Under the pieces are notes generated by a model that was not told where the DNA came from, searched no databases, and worked only from the letters and a program-made list of their open reading frames with translations. Made by a program: the position numbers and the translations under genes. From Mucilaginibacter gossypiicola (GTDB lineage: Bacteria; Bacteroidota; Bacteroidia; Sphingobacteriales; Sphingobacteriaceae), in the NCBI RefSeq assembly GCF_900110105.1, contig NZ_FOCL01000004.1, positions 776,495 through 840,494 of the forward strand: DNA of 64,000 nucleotides. Direction: 5' to 3'. The first letter of the stretch is position 1. Each line of letters starts with the position of its first letter. This document shows positions 33,866-42,377 of the stretch, one piece after another.

Positions 33866-35494
33866 TTAAAAATCGTGGTATAAATTTCTGAATGAGCTCC
33901 TCAATCCGAAAGTGATCAGGGTGTTTTTTGAATCTTTCTGATCATTTTTTTCCTGGCGGTATAATGCACCAAGTTCAAGGCGTAAATTATATTTAGGGTT
34001 CAGGATATAGGCAACCGTACCTTCGCCGTAATATAACTGAGTGCTTAAACCCTGACCAACGGTAGTAGTCGTATTTGTTGAAGGGATAAATGGTTTGGTA
34101 ATTATTTTACCATTATTGTCGGTCTTGCTGGCATCTAAACCATATTTGGCATAATTAAGCTGTCCCTGAAAATCAAATCTGCCAACCGAGTAATTCAGGA
34201 TGCCCAGCAACTCTCTGAAATTTGCGCCGTAAGGATGGGCCAGCGGATCGCCGTAGAATGAATAACTGCTTATTGGCTGCTGGTTGCTGTAAGTGTATGG
34301 CTTAACTGTATTATATTCAAATAAATAGTTTAGCCTTTTAACTTTGAAAATATCTGCACCGCGGATACCCAGTTGCCAGCCATTGGTGTTATCGGTGCTA
34401 TTGCCCGAAAAGAAATCGCTGCCTTTAAATCTATCGAACATGATCTGTCCGTAAAGCGCAGCTTTATCAAAGATTTTGTATTTGGCATTAAAACCTAAAA
34501 ATACGTTGTCTTTTTGGTATCCGCCTGGCCCCAACGAGCTTGCAAATAAAATAGGGTTTACAAAATTGGCATCAAAGCCTGATCTGTTACCCTGGTTATC
34601 AGCCTCGGGAGTAATCAGGGCATTAAACATGCCAAATGATGCGCGTTTGGTTATATTCCAGTCGATGTAGTGGAACAAAGCCCATTTGCGGCGGTTACCT
34701 CCAAAATAATCAAATTTTTGCGCGGTAGAGGCAAGGTCTTCAATATAGGCCCAGGCTACCATATACCGTACCGGTCCCAAATCAGCCGTAAGCCTCAATA
34801 ACGGCATATTAGCAGCAAAATCAGACAGCAATACCGAACGGTAACCATCGCCAATAAACATTTTATCCTCGCCTAAAGTAATATTGAGCTTTTTTGTGAG
34901 AGAATAGGAGAGTATTGCAGTTACGTACGACCAATCCTGAGAGTTACGTGCCTGCCCGTTATATTTCCTGGCATATGCCTGGCCTGGGATAAAGCCATTA
35001 GCATTTACATAGTCATTATAGTACGAAACAAACTTAGCCGAGTTTTCAAAACCGCTGGTATAAAACGAAAATTTATCGCCAACTGTACCGCCAATTTGGT
35101 AGCCACGCACGTTTAAGTTGGTTGATTTACTGTTGGTAAAGTCTCTGCCGGCTTGTACGTCAGTGATATAGTCGGCATAAAAAGTATATTCTTTGGCTTT
35201 TACATCAAAAAGATGTTCGTTAAACAATTTACGCCCCCCCCAGGTTTTACGGTCTTTAACGCCAACATTCATTACCGAATCATAGGTGTGCAAAATGGTG
35301 CTGTCAATTAAAAAAGGCCGTAATGAGGTATGAACCGAGCTTTTTACAGAATAAATATCCGAATTGAATTTTTGATACAACTGATATGAATTGGGTAAAT
35401 AAACAGATTGGGCCTTGGTTAATTGTGCTGCGAATAAGGTAATTACAGCTATTATAAATGTTTTTCGAAAGCTTAGGGAGTAGAGTTTTTGCAT
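33866..35494 (-). CDS. Outer-membrane beta-barrel protein, RemB/Wzi-like
   Basis: Probable outer-membrane barrel of 542 residues. A signal peptide (FIIAVITLFAAQLTKAQ, cut after about residue 29) is followed by alternating amphipathic strands to the C-terminus, which ends SFRNLYHDF with a terminal Phe. The segment LGEDKMFIGDGYRSVLLSDF with AANMPLLRLTADLGPVRYMV resembles the capsule-assembly Wzi superfamily and the gliding-motility protein RemB of Bacteroidota. Those proteins act at the cell surface in polysaccharide attachment or motility. No capsule or gliding genes are next to it; it is divergent from the DUF2723 glycosyltransferase with a 244-base spacer. The family assignment is from memory of the motif and only moderately sure. 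Confidence 0.6.
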   Translation of the reverse strand: MQKLYSLSFRKTFIIAVITLFAAQLTKAQSVYLPNSYQLYQKFNSDIYSVKSSVHTSLRPFLIDSTILHTYDSVMNVGVKDRKTWGGRKLFNEHLFDVKAKEYTFYADYITDVQAGRDFTNSKSTNLNVRGYQIGGTVGDKFSFYTSGFENSAKFVSYYNDYVNANGFIPGQAYARKYNGQARNSQDWSYVTAILSYSLTKKLNITLGEDKMFIGDGYRSVLLSDFAANMPLLRLTADLGPVRYMVAWAYIEDLASTAQKFDYFGGNRRKWALFHYIDWNITKRASFGMFNALITPEADNQGNRSGFDANFVNPILFASSLGPGGYQKDNVFLGFNAKYKIFDKAALYGQIMFDRFKGSDFFSGNSTDNTNGWQLGIRGADIFKVKRLNYLFEYNTVKPYTYSNQQPISSYSFYGDPLAHPYGANFRELLGILNYSVGRFDFQGQLNYAKYGLDASKTDNNGKIITKPFIPSTNTTTTVGQGLSTQLYYGEGTVAYILNPKYNLRLELGALYRQEKNDQKDSKNTLITFGLRSSFRNLYHDF

Positions 35495-35738
35495 TACAAC
35501 AAAATAAGTGTTAATTATTCTAAGATAAAAATTTCATATCATAAATAAGGGTATATACATAAATAGACGGTATGTTGTTTCTGTTATATGTAAATTAGTC
35601 GCTAAATAAAATTTCTTTAATTGCGATATTTAAAAAGTTAATTAATGTTAAATTTTGTCACGCCCGGGTGTTTTTTTTTATTAAGTTATAAAAATCATGA
35701 TATTTGCCGCGCTATTAAATCAATTGATATATTATTAA

Positions 35739-38700
35739 ATGCAGTACAAAAAAATCAATAACCTCTTAGGCTGGCTTTGTTTCATTATAGCCTCAATAAC
35801 CTATATTTTAACATTAGAGCCATCTGTAAGTTTTTGGGATTGCGGCGAATTTATTTCATGCGCCTATCGTTTACAGGTAGCCCACCAACCCGGCTATCCG
35901 GTTTTTGCCATGATTGGCAAGGTTTTGTCGCTGCTGTCATTTGGTGATAATACTAAAGTGCCTTTCTTTACCAATATGGGTTCGGCATTGGCCAGTGGTG
36001 CAACCATTATGTTTTTATTTTGGACAATCACCGCTTTTGCCAAAAAGTTGATGGTTGAAAAACGTGATGAAGCTATTGACGGTTATAAACTATACGTGAT
36101 TATGGGTGCCGGCCTCGTAGGCGCGCTTGCTTTCACCTATACGGATACGTTTTGGTTTTCGGCTGTTGAAACTATCGTATTTGCCTTATCTTCATTATGT
36201 ACTGCCATCGTATTTTGGGCAATCCTTAAATGGGATGAACATGCCGATGAGCCGGGTGCCGATAAATGGATTGTTTTTATAGCTTATGTTATAGGTTTAT
36301 CAATCGGTATCCACTTGTTAAACTTGTTGACAATCCCTGCTATTGCAATGGTTTACTATTTCCGCCGTACTAAAAACATTACCGTTGGTAACAGCATCCT
36401 TACTTTTTTAGCTGGCGTAGTGATCCTTGGGTTGGTACAATACGGCATCAGGGGATATACCATCAAATTTGCCGCTTATTTTGATCTTTTCTTTGTTAAT
36501 TCATTAGGAATGGGCTTTGGCAGCGGAGCTTTCTTTTTCATCTTATTGATAGTTGTTGCCCTGGTACTGGGTATCCTTTACAGTATCCGCAAAAAGAAGC
36601 CGGTATTAAACCTTGCCTTACTTTGCGTTGCATTTATCTATTTTGGATATGGCTCATTTGCTTACATTCCTATCCGCGCAACAGCTAACACTAATTTAAA
36701 TAACTCACACCCTGATAACGCGTTTACGCTTTACGGTTACTTAAATCGTATTCAATACGGTGAAGTACCTTTGCTAACCGGTCCTATGTATGATTCGCAG
36801 GTTACCGATCAAAAGCAGGGGAGTATCATTTACCGTAAAGGTAAAACCCAATATGAAAATGCAGGTCGTAAAACAGATTATGTTTATGATCATACAACGG
36901 CATTGCCGCGTATGTACAGCACTGATGCTAATGATGTGCAGTTTTACAAACAATGGTTGCGCATTCCTGAAGGGCAAGCGCCAACCATGGGCGATAACCT
37001 GAAATGGATGTTTAGCTGGCAAATGTACCAGATGTACTGGCGCTACTTTTTCTGGAACTTTGTTGGCCGTTACAACGATGCCGACGGACAAACCAGCACA
37101 GAGGGTATCGACGGCAACTGGACAACTGGTTTGTTTGACGGCGGCAAACATTTACCAAAATCAGTAACTGCTGCTACTACCTATACCCCGTTATATGCCT
37201 TGCCATTAATAATTGGCCTAATAGGTTTGTTTTTCCATGTTAACCGTCGCAGTAAAGACGCTCTGATTGTAGGCTTGCTGTTTTTCTTTACCGGTTTGGC
37301 TATTGTGCTATACGTGAACCAGGCATCTGTACAGCCGCGTGAACGTGACTACTCATACGTGGGCTCATTTTATGCCTTCGCCATATGGATAGGACTCGGT
37401 GTAATTGCCATTGCCGAATTTGGCCGTAAATATATCGACGCAAAAATGGCTGCTATCGGTTCAACCGTGATTGGTTTATTGGTTTGCCCGGTGCTTTTAG
37501 CCGCAAAAGAATGGAAAGACCACGACCGCTCAACTAAAATGACGCCGCATGATATGGCTTACAACTACCTTGTTTCATGCCCGCCAAATGCTATTTTGTT
37601 TACTTATGGCGATAATGATACTTACTCATTGTGGTATGATCAGGAAGTTGAAGGTATCCGCCCGGATGTGCGCATTGTAAACCTGAGCTTGTTTACCGGT
37701 GACTGGTACATCCGCCAGATGCAGAAAAAAATGAACGCTTCTGAACCGCTGCCTATCACTATGCCTTTTGATAAATATAAGGAAGGAGTGAGGGACGTTA
37801 TTTACTTTAACGATCAGAAACTGTCCGGTTACCAGGATATTAAAGAGGTATTTGATTTCATCACTTCTGATGACAAAGCTACCCAGGTGCAATATCAAAG
37901 CGGCGATTATGGCAACTACCTGCCAACCAAAAACCTGAAAGTTACCGTTAATCCTGATGAGGTAATTGCCAATGGTGTTGTAAAAGCCGATCAGAAAGAT
38001 AAGCTGGCAACTGCCATGGAGTGGAAGTATACTTCAAACTATGTAACCAAAGAAAACCTGGCCATGTTTGATATTTTGGCACACAACCACTGGAAACGCC
38101 CTATTTGCTTTACTACTACTATTGGTAATGAAAACCTGATAGGTTTACAGCCTTACCTGTACAAAGAAGGTTTTACCTATCACCTGATACCGTTTAAACC
38201 GGATACAGCTTTACATGATCAGTTGAGCAAAACCAATACCGATGTGATGTATGATAATGTGATGAACAAGTTTAAATTCGGCAAGTTCAAAACAGCCAAA
38301 TATCTTGATCATGAATCAACCTCCATGTTTTACCCGGTAATGGTAACAACTTTCCTTGATTTGGCTCAAAACCTTGTTCAGGAAGGTAAAAACGATAAAG
38401 CGCTAAAAGTTGTTCAGAGGTATGATGCTGAGCTGCCCGATATCTATCCGTATGTTGATGTTGCCGGTCGTAAGTTGTATTTAACACAACTGGCATATCA
38501 GCTTCATGACGTGGTTTTGGGCAATAAACTGGCAGGTAATATTGACAATTACCTTACCGATCAGTTGGATTATAATGCCTACCTGCTTAGTCAGGATGTA
38601 AACAGCATCAATGGCCGCGATGTGCAGATAGGTATGCAGGTGTTAAATGGCCTGGTGCAGTTTACCAAAGACAATCACCAAACCGCCCTTGCTACCAAAT

Positions 38701-38762
38701 TTGAAAATCAATTAAAAGGTTACGAAGCAAAATTCCGTGCTGTATTAGGCGGCGGACAATAG
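35739..38762 (+). CDS. DUF2723 membrane protein, GT117/TMEM260-like glycosyltransferase
   Basis: Large polytopic membrane protein of 1007 residues. The DUF2723 signature starts at about residue 27: LEPSVSFWDCGEFISCAYRL with D34 and E37, then VAHQPGYPVFAMIGKVLSLL. About a dozen TM helices cover residues 10-600, followed by a large exposed C-terminal half with helical repeats at the end (about 870-1000). Human TMEM260, a DUF2723 protein, is a protein O-mannosyltransferase, and the family is grouped as GT-C fold enzymes (GT117); a similar role in protein O-glycosylation in the periplasm is inferred here. A GATATTTG at 35699-35706 is one base from the -7 consensus, 32 bases before the ATG. A hairpin terminator follows. 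Confidence 0.82.
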   Translation: MQYKKINNLLGWLCFIIASITYILTLEPSVSFWDCGEFISCAYRLQVAHQPGYPVFAMIGKVLSLLSFGDNTKVPFFTNMGSALASGATIMFLFWTITAFAKKLMVEKRDEAIDGYKLYVIMGAGLVGALAFTYTDTFWFSAVETIVFALSSLCTAIVFWAILKWDEHADEPGADKWIVFIAYVIGLSIGIHLLNLLTIPAIAMVYYFRRTKNITVGNSILTFLAGVVILGLVQYGIRGYTIKFAAYFDLFFVNSLGMGFGSGAFFFILLIVVALVLGILYSIRKKKPVLNLALLCVAFIYFGYGSFAYIPIRATANTNLNNSHPDNAFTLYGYLNRIQYGEVPLLTGPMYDSQVTDQKQGSIIYRKGKTQYENAGRKTDYVYDHTTALPRMYSTDANDVQFYKQWLRIPEGQAPTMGDNLKWMFSWQMYQMYWRYFFWNFVGRYNDADGQTSTEGIDGNWTTGLFDGGKHLPKSVTAATTYTPLYALPLIIGLIGLFFHVNRRSKDALIVGLLFFFTGLAIVLYVNQASVQPRERDYSYVGSFYAFAIWIGLGVIAIAEFGRKYIDAKMAAIGSTVIGLLVCPVLLAAKEWKDHDRSTKMTPHDMAYNYLVSCPPNAILFTYGDNDTYSLWYDQEVEGIRPDVRIVNLSLFTGDWYIRQMQKKMNASEPLPITMPFDKYKEGVRDVIYFNDQKLSGYQDIKEVFDFITSDDKATQVQYQSGDYGNYLPTKNLKVTVNPDEVIANGVVKADQKDKLATAMEWKYTSNYVTKENLAMFDILAHNHWKRPICFTTTIGNENLIGLQPYLYKEGFTYHLIPFKPDTALHDQLSKTNTDVMYDNVMNKFKFGKFKTAKYLDHESTSMFYPVMVTTFLDLAQNLVQEGKNDKALKVVQRYDAELPDIYPYVDVAGRKLYLTQLAYQLHDVVLGNKLAGNIDNYLTDQLDYNAYLLSQDVNSINGRDVQIGMQVLNGLVQFTKDNHQTALATKFENQLKGYEAKFRAVLGGGQ

Positions 38763-38786
38763 TAATCCTAAATAATATTTTATTCG

Positions 38787-38816
38787 CAAAGCCATCCCGG
38801 TTTCGGGGTGGCTTTG
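38787..38816 (+). terminator. Rho-independent terminator after the DUF2723 gene
   Basis: CAAAGCCATCCCG (38787-38799) pairs with CGGGGTGGCTTTG (38804-38816) through one G-T pair, with a four-base loop, followed by TTGGTTTG. It lies 24 bases after the stop codon. Confidence 0.82.
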
Positions 38817-38831
38817 TTGGTTTGGGAGTTG

Positions 38832-39401
38832 ACTCACCCCGACATCGCTGCGCTTGTCACCCCTCTCTACGCAAACGTAAAGAGGGGATAGGAAAATTCC
38901 AATTTGGGATTTAAGTGATATATTTATTGTTTATATCACCTTATCAAAATGATCAATATTATTGAGTTTTGCCGGGAATTAAGGCAACGGGAAACCATTG
39001 CTGAAAAAATGCTTTGGTTTGAATTAAGAAATAGAAAGTTGGCCGGCAAAAAATTCCTTAGGCAACACCCTCTTTGTGTACAATCATATTTTGGGAAAAG
39101 TTTATACTATATCCCCGATTTCTATTGTTATGAAGCAAAGTTGGTTATCGAAGCAGATGGGCCAATTCATTTGTATAAAAAAGAATATGACAAAAACCGT
39201 GATAAAGTGTTATCAGATTTAGGATTACAAATATTGCGCTTTGAAAACGATGAAATAATAAACAACATGAATGAAGTGTTGGGTAAAATTATTTTAAATC
39301 TGGATTAATCCCATAAAACTACGAAGACCTGTGCTCTTTTATATCCCCTCTTTACGCAAAGCGTAGAGAGGGGTGGCGAGCGAAGCAACGCCGGGGTGAG
39401 T
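38832..39401. mobile_element. Candidate mobile unit: DUF559 gene bounded by ~59-bp inverted repeats
   Basis: The left arm (38832-38890) starts ACTCACCCCG and ends AAGAGGGGATA; the right arm (39342-39401) is its reverse complement with about six mismatches and a changed loop. Each arm contains its own hairpin, CCCCTCTCTACG paired with CGTAAAGAGGGG. The only gene between the arms is the DUF559 protein, 58 bases from the left arm and 33 from the right. The unit sits between a terminator and an unrelated gene. No target duplication is evident. Interpretation as a mobile element is inference from structure. Confidence 0.6.
38949..39308 (+). CDS. DUF559 endonuclease-like protein
   Basis: Protein of 119 residues in the DUF559 family, which has the Vsr/PD-(D/E)XK-like nuclease fold. 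Visible landmarks: LRQRETIAEKMLWFELRNRK and LAGKKFLRQHPLCVQSYF at the N-terminus, then YIPDFYCYEAKLVIEADGPI, where D and E of PDF...KLVIEADG are candidate catalytic acids, and RDKVLSDLGLQILRFENDEI at the C-terminus. The full family length is present, so it is not a fragment. It is enclosed by matching inverted repeats and by eye is more A+T-rich than its neighbours, consistent with transfer. A role in DNA mobility or in Vsr-like repair is possible; neither is shown. Confidence 0.82.
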   Translation: MINIIEFCRELRQRETIAEKMLWFELRNRKLAGKKFLRQHPLCVQSYFGKSLYYIPDFYCYEAKLVIEADGPIHLYKKEYDKNRDKVLSDLGLQILRFENDEIINNMNEVLGKIILNLD

Positions 39402-39532
39402 AAATTCTTCGCGCGGCCATCTTCTTTTAATCCTTTATTATCGATACAAATACCCCTTTTAATATTAAAATAGTTACATTAAATTATTGCAGTTTTCTTT
39501 ATTTTCAAAGCCGGTATACAAAAGCTTTTAAA

Positions 39533-42094
39533 ATGCGTTTTACGTTTTCCCTTTGTTTGGTGATGTTGTTTTGGTGCAGCGGGGCTGCTTTTGGCGATAC
39601 ACCGTCGGTGCATATTTCTGCAAAGCCGAATTGGCTTAGCGCGATAAAGCCTTATAATCAGAAACCTTCGTCACGTACCATTGAGCGGGGCTTTTATTAC
39701 GAGCTTATTGAAGAGCAGGTGCAGGTTGAAAAACAAGCCGATTATAATCATATTATCAGGGATATAGTTTCTGAAACCGGCATCCAAAATGCTTCGCAGA
39801 TCTCCGTTAGCTTTGATCCGGCTTATGAGCGGCTCGACTTTCATGATATTACTGTTTGGCGCGATGGTAAACCTTTAAACCGCTTAAAAGCTTCGGCCTT
39901 TAAGGTATTGGCCGATGAGCAGGATTTATCGAATTTTATTTACCAGGGAAGTTTCTCTGCTTTATGTATTCTTGACGATATCCGCAAAGGCGACCGGATT
40001 GAATATTCGTATACCCTCACAGGCCGCAATCCTATATTGAACGGTAAATTTTGTTCAAATATGTATGTGCAATGGTATACGCCAATAGCACATCACTATA
40101 TGGCTATTATTGCATCATCTCAACGGAAGCTGAACTTTAAAACTTTTAATACGGTGCCTAAACCTGTCATCAGCGAGGCAAATGGCTTAAAACACTACGA
40201 GTATGAAGGTTTCCAGATACCGCCCGCGCATGATGATGACAGCCAGCCATCATGGTATAATGAACGCGGCTTTATCCAGGTAAGTGAGTTTGCTAACTGG
40301 GCCGAAGTTGTTAATTGGGCCTTAAGTATTAATCCTCCAGCCCTAAATATCAAAGGTGAGCTTGGTGAGCGGATTACGAAACTGAAAAAAGATGCAGGTA
40401 ATAACAAGGAGAAATATTTCAGAGACGCGGTACGTACAGTGCAGCAGGAAGTGCGTTACATGGGCATTGAAATAGGTGAATACTCCCACCGGGCCAATAA
40501 TCCCGAAAAAGTATTTAAACAACGTTATGGCGATTGCAAGGATAAGTCGTTGTTGTTGGTGTCGATGCTGAAAGCGGGAGGGATTGACGCCTCGATGGTT
40601 TTGGTAAATGCCGATATGAACGAACATGTTGAGCAATATATACCTACAGCTTATGCCTTTAACCATGCCGTAGTAACTGCCAATGTGAACGGAAAGCAGG
40701 TTTGGGTTGATGCCACTATGGATAACCAGGGTGGTGAGGGCACCGATATTTATTTCCCGCGTTACGGTAAAGGATTAGTATTGAAAGAAGGTAGCAACGC
40801 GCTCGCGTCCATTCCGCCATCAAAAGGCGGCAAAGTTATTGGAGAAGATATTTACACTGTAAAGGACGGGAAATCACCGGTGCTGTTCACCGTAAAAACT
40901 ACCTACACCGGCGATGAAGCCGATTATATGCGGGGTAAACTGGAATCATCGGGCATGGCCGAAACAGAAAAGAGCTACCTCGACTATTACGCAAAAATCT
41001 ATAATAAAATAGAAGCTAAAGATTCAATTACCGTAAAGGATGATTTGAAAGCCAATAAGCTTACTACTATAGAGTCCTATAAAATAGGTGATTTCTTTAA
41101 AAAAGATTCCACCAGCGGCAAACTTACTGCCGATTTGTTTGCCAATTTTATTTACAACCAGTTTCCCTCAATAACCGGTCGTATCAAAACACCGGTATCT
41201 CTTACCTACCCTTACGATGCCAGTTATGCCATTAAGGTGGTTTTACCAGGCGGGTGGAATATTAATGAAGATCATGATTCCATTAAGCGGGATTATTATC
41301 ATTATGAATCGGATTTTACTGCAGCCGGCGATACCTTATCGCTTAACTATAAATTATCGTTTTTGAGTGACTATGTACCGGTAAACAAACTCGATGAGTT
41401 TAAAGCCGATATAAAAAAGCTTAACGGTACCAGTTTGGGTTACAGTTTTTCTTATACGCCGCAAGGTGCGGTTAGCACGTCAACCACAAATAGCACATTA
41501 GTTTTGGTTGTGTTATTGTTAACGGTTGGGCTTGTTGTATTGGGCGTGTGGCTTTATCAAAGGGAAACGCCAGGCATTGTGTTTGCTTACGGATCAACCT
41601 TTGTGCCGATAGGGGGATGGCTCATCTTAATTGCGTTGGGCTTAGCTGCTACTACTTTGGTAACCGGTTCAAACATGGTTACAGGCGATTATTTTAGCCT
41701 CCACACCTGGAATGTATACCAGGGCAATCAGCATGAGTTTAATTTTAGGTCGCTGGTTGTTATAGAGGCAATTGGTAATATTACATTAATGGTTTACGCC
41801 CTTTTTTGCCTGGTGTTGCTATTAAATAAGCGCGACATACTGCCTGTTTGTATTACCGGTTATTTTGCTTTTGGTTTCGTTTTCTTTCTGACGGATTATA
41901 TTTTGGCTGCCAACATCAGTAGTAAGCTTGCAGAAACAGCGCTCAGCCCGCTTTTACGATCAATAGTTACGGCAGCCATATGGATCCCTTACTTCAAAAA
42001 ATCGTCGCGTGTGCAGGAAACTTTTATTGTGCCACATCCGTCCTATAACTATAGTTACGAGGGCCCCGGAGTTGCAGAAGAACCGGCATCGTAA
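39533..42094 (+). CDS. DUF3857-transglutaminase-DUF2569 membrane protein
   Basis: Exported protein of 853 residues. A signal peptide (SLCLVMLFWCSGAAFG) is followed by a DUF3857 beta domain (about 50-220), a transglutaminase-like domain with a full triad, C335 in RYGDCKDKS, H378 in AYAFNHAVV and D393 in WVDATMDNQG, a further beta domain (about 430-640) and a C-terminal membrane part starting with a TM helix at about 655 and a DUF2569-like bundle (VPIGGWLILIALGLAATTLV). Proteins with DUF3857 plus transglutaminase are frequent in Bacteroidota; their substrate is unknown and the transglutaminase fold often acts as a protease. The gene stands alone after the DUF559 unit. Confidence 0.82.
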   Translation: MRFTFSLCLVMLFWCSGAAFGDTPSVHISAKPNWLSAIKPYNQKPSSRTIERGFYYELIEEQVQVEKQADYNHIIRDIVSETGIQNASQISVSFDPAYERLDFHDITVWRDGKPLNRLKASAFKVLADEQDLSNFIYQGSFSALCILDDIRKGDRIEYSYTLTGRNPILNGKFCSNMYVQWYTPIAHHYMAIIASSQRKLNFKTFNTVPKPVISEANGLKHYEYEGFQIPPAHDDDSQPSWYNERGFIQVSEFANWAEVVNWALSINPPALNIKGELGERITKLKKDAGNNKEKYFRDAVRTVQQEVRYMGIEIGEYSHRANNPEKVFKQRYGDCKDKSLLLVSMLKAGGIDASMVLVNADMNEHVEQYIPTAYAFNHAVVTANVNGKQVWVDATMDNQGGEGTDIYFPRYGKGLVLKEGSNALASIPPSKGGKVIGEDIYTVKDGKSPVLFTVKTTYTGDEADYMRGKLESSGMAETEKSYLDYYAKIYNKIEAKDSITVKDDLKANKLTTIESYKIGDFFKKDSTSGKLTADLFANFIYNQFPSITGRIKTPVSLTYPYDASYAIKVVLPGGWNINEDHDSIKRDYYHYESDFTAAGDTLSLNYKLSFLSDYVPVNKLDEFKADIKKLNGTSLGYSFSYTPQGAVSTSTTNSTLVLVVLLLTVGLVVLGVWLYQRETPGIVFAYGSTFVPIGGWLILIALGLAATTLVTGSNMVTGDYFSLHTWNVYQGNQHEFNFRSLVVIEAIGNITLMVYALFCLVLLLNKRDILPVCITGYFAFGFVFFLTDYILAANISSKLAETALSPLLRSIVTAAIWIPYFKKSSRVQETFIVPHPSYNYSYEGPGVAEEPAS

Positions 42095-42117
42095 ATTATT
42101 GGCTGGTTAGGGGCTCC

Positions 42118-42369
42118 TTATAATTGGGTTTTAGCTTTTAATTGACATAAATTTTCGGTATTTAACGAAATATCGCCATGTGATTTGGGTGGGTTAAATT
42201 CAAAGTACTGTAAATCAGTGGTATGCTTATATGGTATGCACTTTGTAAATGCAAGGCAACCATTTTCGTGTCTTTTGCATAAACAATGTCCGATAAATTG
42301 ATGTTTGTCCCCGGTGCATTGCTGCAAATAGGAATTTTTAAAATAAATTTGATTTACTTTTAACAACAA
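42118..42369 (-). CDS. Possible small cysteine-rich protein, uncertain
   Basis: An 83-codon open frame on the minus strand fills almost the whole 283-base intergenic gap. The predicted product contains six Cys and a protein-like stretch (FIGHCLCKRHENGCLAF, then TKCIPYKHTTDLQYFEFNPP). It has no ATG; the only candidate start is a TTG at 42369. Being intergenic it is not a shadow of another gene, and the chance of so long an open frame in A+T-rich DNA is low. Against it: it would overlap the promoter region of the divergent HD-domain gene, and I know no homologue. It may be a real small gene, a remnant, or chance. Confidence 0.3.
   Translation of the reverse strand: MLLKVNQIYFKNSYLQQCTGDKHQFIGHCLCKRHENGCLAFTKCIPYKHTTDLQYFEFNPPKSHGDISLNTENLCQLKAKTQL
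42319..42351 (+). promoter_or_regulatory. Candidate promoter of the HD/ppk operon
   Basis: TAAATTTG (42344-42351) matches the TAnnTTTG -7 consensus exactly. A TTG at 42319-42321 lies 22 bases upstream, within the spacing seen in Bacteroidota promoters. The box ends 26 bases before the ATG at 42378. Confidence 0.55.
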
Positions 42370-42377
42370 AAACTACG

